64,000 bases of DNA from Pseudonocardia sp. HH130629-09 (GCF_001294645.1 NZ_CP011868.1:4526001-4590000), one strand, 5' to 3'; positions 28,166-37,256 are shown, counted from the stretch's first letter. Program-made: numbers and translations. Notes: generated by a model from the letters alone, not told the origin.

Positions 28166-28226
28166 TCACAGACAGGAGGGCGGCATCAACCGGACCTTTC
28201 GGTCACGGTGTCGCAGAGTCCCTTCT

Positions 28227-28248
28227 ACTATGTTGCATAGTGGACAAC
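28227..28248. promoter_or_regulatory. Palindromic operator-like site stranded behind an IS
   Basis: ACTATG-TTG-CATAGT (28227-28241) is a perfect 6-bp inverted repeat. The overlapping GTTGCATAGTGGACAAC (28232-28248) has outer GTTG/CAAC arms. Such sites resemble operators of IclR- or GntR-type regulators. Without the IS it would lie about 90 bases upstream of the oxygenase start, a normal operator distance. Confidence 0.45.
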
Positions 28249-28268
28249 CACCCGATCGTGTCCGCTAG

Positions 28269-29208
28269 GGTGTGTCTCCCAAATAGGCGGACCGGGGTGC
28301 GCGATGCTTGATCGGTGCCGCGCACCGCTGTCCTGACTGATGCCCAGTGGGCCCGTCTGGCGCCGCTGTTGCCCTCCTCCGAGGGTCGTCGCGGGCGCCC
28401 GTTCCGCGATGACCGCCGGGTGCTCGAGGGGATCATCTACCGGTATCGGTGCGGGCTTCCCTGGCGCGACGTCCCAGCCGAGTTCGGGCCGTGGCAGACG
28501 TTGTGGAAGCGGCACCGCCGCTACAGCGGCGACGGCACCTGGGACCACATCCTGGCTGCTCTTCTGGTCGAGGCCGACGCCGCCGAGGTGCTCGGGTGGG
28601 CGGTCAGCGTGGACTCCACGATCATCCGTGCCCACCAGCACGCCGCGACCCTCAAGCGCGACACAGGGGGCCGGATCGAACTACACGAATCTGCTCGCCG
28701 AACCAGCAGATCACGCGCTGGGACGGTCCCGCGGAGGGCTGTCGACGAAGATCCACCAGCTCGTTGACGGGCACGGCCGCCCGCTGGTGGTCCTCCTCGG
28801 CCCCGGCCAGGGCGGCGACTCGCCAATGTTTCCGCACCTGATGGCGCACCTGAGCATCGCCCGACCGGGCCCGGGACGACCCCGGACCCGGCCCGAACGC
28901 GTGCGCGCGGACAAGGCCTACTCCTCACGCGCGATCCGCCGGCACCTGCGCGAGCGCCGGATCATCGCTGTCATTCCGGAGCCCTCTGACCAGCAGGGAC
29001 ACCGCAAACGACGCGGCTCACGCGGCGGCCGACCGCCCGCATTCGATCCGGTCGACTACCGAAACCGCAACGTCGTCGAGCGCGGATTCTGCCACGTCAA
29101 GCAGTGGCGCGGGCTGGCCACCCGTTACGACAAGCTCGCCCTGACCTTCCGCGGCGGCGCCGTCCTGAAGGCAATCGTCACCTGGCTCCGCGCATTGGGA
29201 GACACACC
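28269..29208 (+). mobile_element. IS5-family (IS427-like) insertion sequence
   Basis: The 940-bp element has terminal inverted repeats beginning GGTGTGTCTCCCAA and ending with the complement TTGGGAGACACACC. Both ends are flanked by CTAG (28265-28268 and 29209-29212), the presumed 4-bp target duplication; because CTAG is palindromic the true duplication could be as short as TA. The transposase is encoded in two overlapping frames. The element separates a palindromic operator-like site from the oxygenase gene. Confidence 0.88.
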
Positions 29209-29212
29209 CTAG
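28315..29212 (+). CDS. IS5-family transposase in two overlapping frames
   Basis: The first frame (GTG 28315 to 28767) gives the N-terminal DUF4096-like part (AVLTDAQWARLAPLLP, GLPWRDVPAEFGPW) and the first catalytic Asp in VSVDSTIIRAHQHA. The second frame (joined near 28665-28690, ending at 29212) gives SNYTNLLAEPADHALGRSRG, the second Asp in RADKAYSS and the Glu in NVVERGFCHVKQWRG. Moving from the first to the second frame needs a +1 (or -2) shift, near a GGGGG run, so it is either a programmed shift or a mutation. The stop TAG is made by the flanking target sequence CTAG and not by the element itself. Confidence 0.85.
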
Positions 29213-29267
29213 CGTCAGCAGGTGTCAGACGGGTGTCGAAACCCGGGTCGGCACGGAGGAGCAAGCG

Positions 29268-30149
29268 GTGATCACGGTCTACCTGAACCGCCGGATCGAC
29301 GACGACGCGCGCCGCGAGTCCCTGTTCCGGGGCGACTTCCATCTCTACACCGGGATCGGTGGCGCGAACGCCCTCGCCGACCACGCCAAGGACCTCATCG
29401 GTCGGGCCTTCGAGGGCATGGACCCGGAGCGCGCCCAGTACGAGATGGACGTCGACGAGTTCATCCGCCGCGTCGAGCCGCTCAAGCACGAGTTCACCAA
29501 CGGTGAGAAGACCAAGTCGCTCTGCCAGCAGTTCGCCGTCGACTTCGGTGTCGACCCCGAGCGGACCTACTTCGACATCCCGCGGCTGCGCGTCATCCCG
29601 GCCGACCAGTTCCTCACCGCCGGCGTGTCCTACAACTACAAGGCGCACCGCGACATGTGGTACGGCCACCCGCAGCAGCTCGTGAACTACTGGACCCCGG
29701 TGTACGACGTCGTCGGCGAGAACGTCATGAGCATGTACACCGACTACTTCGACCGCCCGGTGAAGAACGGCTCGAACCAGTACGACTACGACGAGTGGGT
29801 CGCCAAGCACCGCACCACGGCCGCCGGTGAGAAGACCACCGACACCCGTCCGCACCCCCTCCCGCTGGAGGACTTCGAGTCCCGCGGCGAGATCCGGATC
29901 GCCGCGCAGTCCGGGGACGTCTTCATGTTCTCCTCGAACCACCTGCACGCGTCGGCGCCGAACACCTCCGACGTCACCCGGTTCTCCTACGACCTGCGCA
30001 CGATCAACCTCGACGACGTGCGCGCCGGCCGCGGACCGAAGAACGTCGGCTCCGGCGCGACCGGCACCACGCTGGGCGACTTCCTGCGGGTCTCCGACCT
30101 GGCCCCGCTGAAGGTCGAGGAGTTCGAGGACGCGCTCACGAACGCCTGA
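29268..30149 (+). CDS. 2-oxoglutarate/Fe(II)-dependent oxygenase-like protein
   Basis: The 293-residue protein shows the facial-triad pattern of 2-oxoglutarate oxygenases: His 127 and Asp 129 in [11 protein letters not shown], and distal His 227 in [11 protein letters not shown], followed by Arg 238 ([13 protein letters not shown]) placed to bind 2-oxoglutarate. The GDVFMFSS strand before the distal His is typical of phytanoyl-CoA-dioxygenase-like folds. The substrate is unknown. The GTG at 29268 has a strong site (GGAGGA). A hairpin ends the transcript before the nitrile hydratase genes, so the functional link with them is by position only. An IS lies directly upstream. Confidence 0.78.
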   Translation: MITVYLNRRIDDDARRESLFRGDFHLYTGIGGANALADHAKDLIGRAFEGMDPERAQYEMDVDEFIRRVEPLKHEFTNGEKTKSLCQQFAVDFGVDPERTYFDIPRLRVIPADQFLTAGVSYNYKAHRDMWYGHPQQLVNYWTPVYDVVGENVMSMYTDYFDRPVKNGSNQYDYDEWVAKHRTTAAGEKTTDTRPHPLPLEDFESRGEIRIAAQSGDVFMFSSNHLHASAPNTSDVTRFSYDLRTINLDDVRAGRGPKNVGSGATGTTLGDFLRVSDLAPLKVEEFEDALTNA

Positions 30150-30160
30150 CCCCGCCCGTC

Positions 30161-30197
30161 CGACGGCCCGGTGCCCCGCGTGGCTGCCGGGCCGTCG
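30161..30197 (+). terminator. Hairpin terminator after the oxygenase gene
   Basis: CGACGGCCCGG at 30161-30171 pairs perfectly with CCGGGCCGTCG at 30187-30197, an 11-bp GC stem with a 15-base loop. It sits 12 bases after the oxygenase stop and 42 bases before the nitrile hydratase alpha start, so it probably separates two transcripts. Confidence 0.7.
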
Positions 30198-30238
30198 TGC
30201 TCTCGACGGCCGGACCGGGTCTGGCTACCGTCGGCCCG

Positions 30239-30820
30239 ATGAGCGGTGAGCTGCGGCCGGTGGACGCCCGCGTCCGGGCCCTGGAGTCGATCCTGGTCGA
30301 GAAGGGCTACGTCGACCCGGCCGCGCTCGACGAGATCATCGAGACCTACCAGCACCGGGTGGGCCCGCGGAACGGCGCGCACGTCGTCGCCCGGGCGTGG
30401 ACCGACCCGGACTTCGCGGCCCGGCTCGCCGAGGACGCGACCGCTGCGGTCGCCGAGCTCGGCTACGGCGGCCGGGGCGGCGAGCACCTCGCGGCGGTGT
30501 TCAACGCACCGGCCGAGCACCACCTCGTCGTCTGCACGCTGTGCTCCTGCTACCCGTGGCCGGTCCTCGGTCTGCCGCCGATCTGGTACAAGTCGCCGGC
30601 CTACCGGTCGCGGGCGGTGCTGGACCCGCGCGGGGTGCTCGCAGACTTCGGGACCACCCTCGGCGACGACGTCGCGATCCGGGTCCACGACTCCACCTCC
30701 GAGCTGCGCTACCTGGTCGTCCCGCAGCGCCCGGCCGGGACCGACGGCTGGTCGGTCGACGAGCTCGCCGCGATCGTCTCCCGGGACGCCATGATCGGAA
30801 CCCGGCTGGTGTCGGCGTGA
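30239..30820 (+). CDS. nthA: Nitrile hydratase alpha subunit, cobalt type
   Basis: The 193-residue subunit carries the metal-binding motif C99-T-L-C102-S-C104 in [18 protein letters not shown]. Thr after the first Cys is typical of Co(III) enzymes; iron enzymes have Ser. The two later Cys are normally oxidised to sulfinic and sulfenic acids. The following [12 protein letters not shown] and the C-terminal half match the family. With the beta subunit it hydrates nitriles to amides in the cytoplasm. I chose the ATG at 30239. The alpha-beta-activator order differs from the beta-alpha order of the well-known Pseudonocardia thermophila enzyme, as I recall it. Confidence 0.93.
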   Translation: MSGELRPVDARVRALESILVEKGYVDPAALDEIIETYQHRVGPRNGAHVVARAWTDPDFAARLAEDATAAVAELGYGGRGGEHLAAVFNAPAEHHLVVCTLCSCYPWPVLGLPPIWYKSPAYRSRAVLDPRGVLADFGTTLGDDVAIRVHDSTSELRYLVVPQRPAGTDGWSVDELAAIVSRDAMIGTRLVSA

Positions 30821-31476
30821 ACGGCGCGCACGACCTCGGCGGCGCGATGGGCTTCGGGCCGGTCGAGCCCGAGCCGGAGGACGTCCGGTTCCACGCCGGC
30901 TGGGAGCCGCTGGTGCTGGCGCTGACCCTCGCCGCGGCCCGCCCGGGCGGCTGGTCGATCGACGAGTCCCGGCACGCCCGCGAGTCGCTCCCGCCGCCGG
31001 TCTACCTGACGCTGACCTACTACGAGATCTGGCTCGCGGCGACCGAGAAGCTGCTGGTCACCCACGGCCTGGTCGGTGCCGACGAGCTCGAGGCCGCTCG
31101 CCCGCTGCGCCCGCGCGCCGACGCGCCCGCCGCACTGGACGCCGGGTCCGTCGCCCGGGTGCTGGCGACCGGCGCCCCCACCGAACGCGACGCCGCCGGC
31201 CCGCCGCGGTTCGCCCCCGGCGACCGGGTGCGGGCCCGGGTGATGCACCCGCGCGGGCACACCCGGCTCCCCCGCTACGTCCGCGGCCGCAGCGGGACCG
31301 TCGAGACGCACCGCGGGACCCACGTGCTGCCCGACGCCCACGCGCACGGCCTCGGCGAGTGCCCGGAGCCGCTCTACACCGTGGTGTTCACCGGTCCCGA
31401 GCTGTGGGGCCCGGACGCCGACCCCACCACGACCGTCTCCGTCGACGCCTGGGAGTCCTACCTTGAACCCGCCTGA
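30817..31476 (+). CDS. nthB: Nitrile hydratase beta subunit
   Basis: The 219-residue subunit begins with the canonical [17 protein letters not shown] central helical part contains [15 protein letters not shown], and the C-terminal SH3-like barrel contains [32 protein letters not shown] and ELWGPDADP. Arginines of the beta subunit contact the oxidised cysteines in known structures. The GTG start overlaps the alpha stop (GTGA), so the subunits are co-translated in equal amounts. Confidence 0.93.
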   Translation: MNGAHDLGGAMGFGPVEPEPEDVRFHAGWEPLVLALTLAAARPGGWSIDESRHARESLPPPVYLTLTYYEIWLAATEKLLVTHGLVGADELEAARPLRPRADAPAALDAGSVARVLATGAPTERDAAGPPRFAPGDRVRARVMHPRGHTRLPRYVRGRSGTVETHRGTHVLPDAHAHGLGECPEPLYTVVFTGPELWGPDADPTTTVSVDAWESYLEPA

Positions 31477-31768
31477 CGGCCCCGTCTTCGACGAGCCCTG
31501 GCAGGCGAACGCGTTCGCGCTGGCCGTGGCCCTGCAGGACACCGGGACCCTGGACCGGCAGGAGTTCGCCGAGACCCTGGGGGCCGAGCTGGACACCGGC
31601 CTGGACTACTGGAACGCCTGGCTCGCCGCGCTGGAGCACCTGCTCGACGGGCTCGGCATCGCCGACCGCGGCGCGGTCGACGAGCGGACCGGTGCCTGGC
31701 TGCGCGCCGCCGTCGCGACCCCGCACGGCGCGCCGGTCACGCTCGACGCCGGCCCATTGCGCCCCTAG
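31463..31768 (+). CDS. Nitrile hydratase accessory (activator) protein
   Basis: The 101-residue protein resembles the P14K/NhlE-type activators that load cobalt into the alpha subunit and exchange subunits. Conserved features are FDEPWQANAFALAVALQD and LDTGLDYWNAWLAALEHLL, which also resemble the helical N-terminal part of the beta subunit. The TTG start overlaps the end of the beta gene, behind GGGAG. Its TAG stop shares CTAG with the stop of the convergent permease gene. No amidase and no cobalt transporter follow. Confidence 0.88.
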   Translation: MNPPDGPVFDEPWQANAFALAVALQDTGTLDRQEFAETLGAELDTGLDYWNAWLAALEHLLDGLGIADRGAVDERTGAWLRAAVATPHGAPVTLDAGPLRP

Positions 31769-33276
31769 ACCAGTGCCCACACCAGCGCGGCCGCGGCGAA
31801 CCCGACGACGGACAGGATCGTCTCCAGCACCGTCCAGGTCATCAGGGTCTGCTTCACCGTCATGTTGAAGTACTTGGCGACGATCCAGAACCCGCCGTCG
31901 TTGACGTGGCTGGCGATGATCGACCCGGCCGACACGGCGACGACGATCAGCGCGAGCTGCGGCTGGCTGTAGCCGCCCGCGGCGACGGTCGGGCCGATGA
32001 TGCCCGCCGTCGTCACGATGGCGACGGTCGCCGAGCCCTGGGCGATCCGCAGCGCCGCGCTGATCAGGTACGCCGAGGCGATCACCGGCAGCCCGATCGC
32101 GGTCATCGAGCCGGCCAGTGCGTCGCCGACGCCGGTGGTCTGCAGGACCCTGCCGAAGAACGCCCCCGCCCCGACGACCAGGAGGATCATCCCGACCGGG
32201 CGCAGCGACTCGCCGGAGATGCGGCCGAGTTCGGCCATCGACGTCCCGCGCCGGATGCCGAGCAGGTACAGCGCGAGCAGCACCGACAGCGTCAGCGCGA
32301 TGGCCGGGGTGCCGAGCAGCACGAGCACGTCACGGAGCACCGTGCCCTCGGGCAGCGCCACCCCCGCGACGGTCGCGGCGAGGATGAGCACCAGCGGGAC
32401 CGCGATGATCGAGGAGATGAGCGCGACCGACGGGGGCGCGGTCACCGCGACCGCCGTCCGCGGGGCGGCTGTCCCCGCGGTGCGGACACCGCCCGTCCCG
32501 CCGCTCGGGTCGCCGTCGGTGCCGGTGTCGCCGGCGCGCGCGGTACCGGCAGGACCGGACGGGCCGGTGGCCGGACCACTCCCGCCGGGCAGGTCCTCGG
32601 GCACGTCGACCTGGATCCGCCGCCCGATGAACGAGCCCCACCAGACGCCGCTGACCAGCCACGCGGGGATGCCGCAGAGCAGGCCCATCGCGATCACCCA
32701 GCCCATGCCGACGCCGAGCAGCCCGCCCGCCGTGACCGGCCCGGGGTGCGGCGGCAGGAACGCGTGGGTCATCGACAGGCCCGCGAGCATGGGCATCGCG
32801 TAGAGCACCAGCGAGCGGCCGCCACGGCGCGCGGCCACGTAGACCAGCGGCGCGAGCACGAAGATGCCGATGTCGAAGAACACCGGGATGCCGAGTACGA
32901 GCCCGGTGATGCCCATCGCGAGCGGTGCGCCCTTCGGCCCGAACAGCCGGAGCAGCCGTTCGGTCAGGGCGTCCGCCCCGCCGGAGCGTTCCATGATCGC
33001 GCCGAGCACGGTGCCCAGGCCGATGATCGGGGCGATGTGGCCGAGGATCCCGGCGAACCCCTTCTCGAACAGCGAGTCCGACGCCTTGATCGGGGTGCCG
33101 ACGAGCTCGGTGACCGACACGCCCGCTACCAGGGCGACCAGCACGCCGGTCACGATCAGCGCGATGAACGGCTCCAGGCGCAGCCGCATGATCAGCACCA
33201 GGAGCAGCGCGACGCTGACGGCGGCGAGGGTGAGCAGGCCGGCCGTGTCGTTCTGCAGCCAGTTCAGGAAGGCCAT
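31765..33276 (-). CDS. GntP-family gluconate-type permease
   Basis: The 503-residue membrane protein has about 12 transmembrane segments and the GntP family pattern (IIGLGTVLGAIMERSGGAD, GIPVFFDIGIFVLAPL, HAFLPPHPGPVTA, HVNDGGFWIVAKYF). A hydrophilic Gly/Pro/Thr-rich insert of about 60 residues near 230-290 is unusual for the family. GntP proteins import gluconate and other sugar acids with protons. The start overlaps the 3' end of the deacylase gene by 13 bases, so it belongs to the same operon and probably imports the operon's substrate. Confidence 0.92.
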   Translation of the reverse strand: MAFLNWLQNDTAGLLTLAAVSVALLLVLIMRLRLEPFIALIVTGVLVALVAGVSVTELVGTPIKASDSLFEKGFAGILGHIAPIIGLGTVLGAIMERSGGADALTERLLRLFGPKGAPLAMGITGLVLGIPVFFDIGIFVLAPLVYVAARRGGRSLVLYAMPMLAGLSMTHAFLPPHPGPVTAGGLLGVGMGWVIAMGLLCGIPAWLVSGVWWGSFIGRRIQVDVPEDLPGGSGPATGPSGPAGTARAGDTGTDGDPSGGTGGVRTAGTAAPRTAVAVTAPPSVALISSIIAVPLVLILAATVAGVALPEGTVLRDVLVLLGTPAIALTLSVLLALYLLGIRRGTSMAELGRISGESLRPVGMILLVVGAGAFFGRVLQTTGVGDALAGSMTAIGLPVIASAYLISAALRIAQGSATVAIVTTAGIIGPTVAAGGYSQPQLALIVVAVSAGSIIASHVNDGGFWIVAKYFNMTVKQTLMTWTVLETILSVVGFAAAALVWALV

Positions 33277-34913
33277 CGGTGTCCTCCGGTGGGATGGGTG
33301 CCCGGTGCGGTACGGCCGTCGGCCCGGCGGCGCAGCGCGCGGCCGGCCAGCGCGTCGGTGCGCTCCCCGCCGTCGATGGCGAAGGCCCCGTTGACCAGCA
33401 CGTACGGGATGCCTGCCGCCTGCTGGGCCGGCTCGGCGAAGGTGGCGGTGTCGGTGACGGTGTCCGGGTCGAACACCACCAGGTCGGCGGCCAGACCCGG
33501 CCGGACGCGGCCGCGGTCGGCGAGGCGCAGCCGGTCGGCGGCGCGTCCGGTGAGGTGGTGGACGCACTCCTCCAGGGAGAACAGCCCCAGCTCGCGGCAG
33601 TAGTGGCCGAGGTAGCGGGGGAAGGTCCCCCAGGCCCGCGGGTGTGGCTTCGCGCCGACGAGCAGGCCGTCGCTGCCGCCGGTGTGCCGCGGGTGGCGCA
33701 TGATCGCGCGGACGTTCTCCTCGTGCCCGACGTGCTGCAGGATCCCGGTCCCGAAGTCGTCGCGGAGCAGGACGTCCACGCAGGTGTCGAACGGGTCCAG
33801 CCCGGCAGCGGCCGCGATGTCGGCGATCGTCCGACCGACCAGCCCGGCGAGCTCGGGGTTCGTGACCCCGCTGATCTCGATCGTCTCCCACTCGGCGACG
33901 ACGCCGTGGCAGCCGTCGGAGCCGTGGACCTCCAGGTCCTCCCGGATCCGGGCGAGCGCCGCCGGGTCGCGCAGCCGCTCACGCGCCGCGTCGACACCGC
34001 CGGACTGGCACCAGCTGGGCAGGATCGCCGACAACGTCGTCGCGCCGGGCAGGTAGGGGTAGGTGTCGAGGGTGATGTCGACGCCGCGGGCGACGGCGGC
34101 GTCGAGCAGGGCGATCAGCTCCCCGGCCCGGCCCTTGTTGGGGCCGAAGTTGAGCGTGGCGTGGGCCAGGTGCAGCGCGCACCCGGACCGCTCGGCGACG
34201 TCGACCATCTCGGCGTAGGCCTCCAGCGCGCCCGCACCGTAGCTGCGGTGGTGCGGGGAGAAGAAGCCGTCCAGCTCCCCCACCGCCGCGCACAGGGCGG
34301 CGAGCTCGGCGCCGTCGGCGTACATGCCGGGGGTGTAGGTGAGCCCGGCCGAGAGACCGACCGCGCCCTGGGCCATGCCGGTGCGGACGACGTCGGCCAT
34401 CCGGGCGATCTCCGCCCGCGTGGCGGGCCGGTCGTCCCAGCCGCAGACCAGCGCACGGACCGTGCCGTGCGGGACGAGATAGGCGGCGTTGCCGGCGATG
34501 CCCTCGTCGAGCCGGTCCAGGTACTCGGCGACGGTGCGCCACGTGAGGAAGTCCGCGCCGGGGTCGCCGTTCCAGCCGGCGATCGCGCGGCGCAGCACGG
34601 GCAGCACGGCGTCGTCGACGGGGGCGTAGGACAGCCCGTCCTGGCCGAGGACCTCGGTCGTGACGCCCTGGGAGACCTTCGCGAGGTGCGCGGGCTCGGT
34701 GAGCAGGCGCAGGTCGGAGTGGGCGTGCATGTCGACGAACCCGGGGGCGACGACCAGTCCGGCCACGTCGACGATCCGGTCGCCCCGGTCGGCCCGCCCG
34801 GCCGCGTCCGGTCCGACGGCGGCGATCCGGTCGCCCTCGACGAGCACGTCCGCGGTGTACCAGGGCCCACCCGTCCCGTCGACGACGGTGCCGCCGCGCA
34901 GCAGTGTGCCCAT
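33264..34913 (-). CDS. N-acyl-D-amino-acid deacylase family amidohydrolase
   Basis: The 549-residue metalloenzyme matches D-aminoacylases. The metal-binding HxH is in VDMHAHSDLRLL near 63, followed by QGVTTEVLGQDGLSYAP, LHLAHATLNFGP near 240, DTYPYLPGATTL, and the diagnostic HTGGSDGLLVGAKPHPRA with GTFPRYLGHYCRE near 440. It removes an acyl group from an N-acyl-D-amino acid. Given the neighbours (a D-amino-acid deaminase-like enzyme, a sugar-acid permease and a 2-keto-3-deoxy sugar kinase), the substrate may be N-acetyl-D-glucosaminate. The ATG overlaps the stop of the upstream gene (TGATG). Confidence 0.9.
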   Translation of the reverse strand: MGTLLRGGTVVDGTGGPWYTADVLVEGDRIAAVGPDAAGRADRGDRIVDVAGLVVAPGFVDMHAHSDLRLLTEPAHLAKVSQGVTTEVLGQDGLSYAPVDDAVLPVLRRAIAGWNGDPGADFLTWRTVAEYLDRLDEGIAGNAAYLVPHGTVRALVCGWDDRPATRAEIARMADVVRTGMAQGAVGLSAGLTYTPGMYADGAELAALCAAVGELDGFFSPHHRSYGAGALEAYAEMVDVAERSGCALHLAHATLNFGPNKGRAGELIALLDAAVARGVDITLDTYPYLPGATTLSAILPSWCQSGGVDAARERLRDPAALARIREDLEVHGSDGCHGVVAEWETIEISGVTNPELAGLVGRTIADIAAAAGLDPFDTCVDVLLRDDFGTGILQHVGHEENVRAIMRHPRHTGGSDGLLVGAKPHPRAWGTFPRYLGHYCRELGLFSLEECVHHLTGRAADRLRLADRGRVRPGLAADLVVFDPDTVTDTATFAEPAQQAAGIPYVLVNGAFAIDGGERTDALAGRALRRRADGRTAPGTHPTGGHRWPS

Positions 34914-36160
34914 CAGAAGAACGTCCGGACGAGCTCGACGACCTGCGGGTCGGGATCCGCACCGTCCAGCACCGGGATCCAGCGCCACTTGTCGAACGCG
35001 GTGCACGGGTGCGAGAGCCCGAGCCGGACGACCTGCCCGATGCGGACCGGCTCCTCGGTGCGCAGGAACGCGTGCTGGTCGTTGACGGCGGTGACGGTGC
35101 CGGTCAGCGGCCGCGACGGCGCCCCGAGGTCGTCGGCGATGCGTTGCGGCTCGGGCAGCCCCTCGTCGAACGGGACGTCGCGCTTGCCCGCGTCGAGCAG
35201 CGCCAGGCCGGGCTCGGGGGTGGACACCACCCGGGCGGTCACGTGCATCGCCGAGCGGAACGGGCGCTGCTCGTCGTCGCGGGCCAGCGGGGAGATGCCG
35301 CGGTAGAAGCCGTCGTCGTGGACGAGGTAGGCGCCCGAGCGCAGCACGACCCGGGTGCGCGCGTCGGCGAGCCCGGCCAGCGCGGCGACGACCTGGTCGA
35401 AGTAGGCACTGCCGCCCGCGGTGACCACGACCTCGTCGGTCCCGTAGGACGGGGTGAGCCGCCGGTGCAGCGTGGCGAGGTCGTCGAGGTAAGCGCGGAC
35501 GGTCGCCAGCGACTCCGCGGTCGGGTCGTGCGCGAGTGCCCCCTCGTAGCCGCCGACCCCGGCCAGCACCAGCGCCGGGCTCGCGACGACGGCCGCGGCG
35601 ACCCGCTCGGCCTCGTCGAGGGTCCGCGCACCGGTCCGCCCGCCAGGGGCCCCCAGCTCGACGGCGACCGCGAGCGGCCGTGCCGGTGATCCCGCCGCGG
35701 CGGTCATCGCGGCGACGGCGTCGACCGAGTCGACCCAGCTGAGGACCTCAAGGTCCGGGTCGGCGTCACGGGCTGCGGCGACGGCGCGCACCCCGGCCGG
35801 GTCGACGAGCGCGTTCGCCAGCAGCACCCGTCGCACGCCGGCCTCGATCGCGATCCGCGCCTGCCACGGCGTGGCGACGGTGATCCCCCAGGCGCCGTGG
35901 CGCAGCTGCAGGTCCCACAGGGCCGGGGCCATCGTCGTCTTGCCGTGCGGGGCGAGGTCGACGCCGTGCGCGGCACACCAGCCGGCCATCCGCTCGGCGT
36001 TGGCGTGCAGGGCCGCCCGGTCGAGGGTGAGGACGGGTGTCGCCAGGTCCGACAGCCGCGGCCCACCGGCGAGCCACTCGTCGACGGTGCCGGGCAGCGG
36101 CGGGACGGACTTGGCGTACGGTCCGGGCCGTTCGGCGCCGAGCGACGCGTACCGGAGCAT
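34913..36160 (-). CDS. PLP-dependent D-serine-dehydratase-like / D-threonine-aldolase-like amino acid deaminase
   Basis: The 415-residue enzyme has the alanine-racemase-type barrel with the PLP lysine in LAPHGKTTMAPALW (Lys about 73). The C-terminal D-serine-dehydratase-like domain has metal ligands in SHPCTAFDKWRWIP (His and Cys). This fold-type III family eliminates ammonia or cleaves D-amino acids with help of Zn. It is first in the operon with deacylase and permease. In this context D-glucosaminate, which has D-amino-acid stereochemistry at C2, is a plausible substrate and would give 2-keto-3-deoxygluconate plus ammonia. Confidence 0.85.
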   Translation of the reverse strand: MLRYASLGAERPGPYAKSVPPLPGTVDEWLAGGPRLSDLATPVLTLDRAALHANAERMAGWCAAHGVDLAPHGKTTMAPALWDLQLRHGAWGITVATPWQARIAIEAGVRRVLLANALVDPAGVRAVAAARDADPDLEVLSWVDSVDAVAAMTAAAGSPARPLAVAVELGAPGGRTGARTLDEAERVAAAVVASPALVLAGVGGYEGALAHDPTAESLATVRAYLDDLATLHRRLTPSYGTDEVVVTAGGSAYFDQVVAALAGLADARTRVVLRSGAYLVHDDGFYRGISPLARDDEQRPFRSAMHVTARVVSTPEPGLALLDAGKRDVPFDEGLPEPQRIADDLGAPSRPLTGTVTAVNDQHAFLRTEEPVRIGQVVRLGLSHPCTAFDKWRWIPVLDGADPDPQVVELVRTFF

Positions 36161-36184
36161 CCCGTTCTCCCCCTACGAGCAGGC

Positions 36185-36217
36185 GCGTTGCGTATTTCGC
36201 AGCGCTAGTTGCGTATT
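36185..36217. promoter_or_regulatory. Operator region between divergent catabolic operons
   Basis: Bases 36185-36205 form an imperfect palindrome, GCGTTGCG, spacer TATTT, CGCAGCGC (7 of 8 pairs). GTTGCGTATT is repeated directly at 36187-36196 and 36208-36217, a spacing of 21 bases (two helical turns). The site lies in the 121-base divergent region, where the IclR regulator encoded in this cluster would be expected to bind. Confidence 0.62.
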
Positions 36218-36281
36218 CTGGTCGGGCTGTTCTAGCATCGCCGCGACAGATCGGTCAACGACGGCGGAGGAGAACCCAGCA

Positions 36282-37256
36282 GTGGACATCCCGGGCCGGA
36301 GCGCCGTGGTGTGCTTCGGCGAGGCCCTCGCCCTGGTCCCCGACGCGGCCGCCGTCGACGACCCACAGGCCCCCGCACAGGCCGCGGGCGCGGAGGTCAA
36401 CGTCGCGCTCGACCTGGCCGCCGCCGGAGTCACGGTGGCATGGGTCGGTCGCCTCGGCGCCGACCCGCACGGCGACCTGGTGGCGCGCACGCTCGCCGAC
36501 GCCGGGGTCGACACCGGCGGGATCGGCATCGACCCGGACCACCCGACCGGCCGCTACGCCAAGTCCCCCGGCCCCGACGGCAGCACCGTCATGACCTACC
36601 GGCGTGCCGGGTCGGCGGCCTCGGCGGCCGACCCCGAGCTGCTGGAGACGCCCGCGGTGCGCGACCGGATCGCCGTCGCGGACTGGGTGCACGTCGGCGG
36701 GATCACCGCCGCGGTGTCGACGCCCTGCGCCGCGACGCTGGAGACGCTGCTGGCCCACCCGCGCCGGTACCGGGTGTCGTTCGACGTGAACTGGCGCGAG
36801 CAGATGTGGCCCGACGGCGACCCCGCCCCGGTGGTCGCGCTGGCCGGCCGGGCCGACGTCGTCCTGGTCGGCGCGGACGAGGCGCAACGGGTGTTCGGCA
36901 CCGACGACCCGGCGCGGCTGCGCGCACTGCTGCCCGATCCGGAGCTGGTCGTGGTCAAGGACGGTCCTCGGCGCGCGCTGGCCGTGCACCGCGACGGCGC
37001 GGTCACCGAGCGCGCGGCGCTGGTCGTCGACGTCGTCGAGCCGGTGGGGGCGGGCGACGCGTTCGCCGCCGGTCTGCTCACCGGCCTGGTCCGCGGCGAG
37101 GACGTGGGCCGCTGCCTGCGCCGCGGCCACCTCGGCGCCGCCGCGGTGCTCGTCGTCCCCGGAGACTCCGCCGCTCCGCTGCCCGAGCATCTGCTCGACC
37201 TCGACGACGACGCCTGGGCGGCCCTGCGCGTGACCGCCGACCGGTGGGCCGGGTGA
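36282..37256 (+). CDS. PfkB-family sugar kinase, 2-keto-3-deoxygluconate kinase-like
   Basis: The 324-residue ribokinase-fold enzyme has the N-terminal signature VCFGEALALVPD, the second signature AGAEVNVALDLAAAG, DVNWREQMW near 168 typical of KDG kinases, and the ATP/catalytic motif VEPVGAGDAFAAGLL near 250 with the base Asp. It would phosphorylate a sugar or sugar acid in the cytoplasm. The GTG at 36282 follows GGAGGAG. It is divergent from the deaminase operon across the palindromic region and coupled to the IclR gene, so it fits as the kinase of the 2-keto-3-deoxy acid made by that operon. Confidence 0.88.
   Translation: MDIPGRSAVVCFGEALALVPDAAAVDDPQAPAQAAGAEVNVALDLAAAGVTVAWVGRLGADPHGDLVARTLADAGVDTGGIGIDPDHPTGRYAKSPGPDGSTVMTYRRAGSAASAADPELLETPAVRDRIAVADWVHVGGITAAVSTPCAATLETLLAHPRRYRVSFDVNWREQMWPDGDPAPVVALAGRADVVLVGADEAQRVFGTDDPARLRALLPDPELVVVKDGPRRALAVHRDGAVTERAALVVDVVEPVGAGDAFAAGLLTGLVRGEDVGRCLRRGHLGAAAVLVVPGDSAAPLPEHLLDLDDDAWAALRVTADRWAG

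Noticed and set aside
36187..36217. CRISPR-like direct repeats
   Set aside because: Only two 10-bp copies exist, with an 11-base gap and no cas genes; they fit an operator better.
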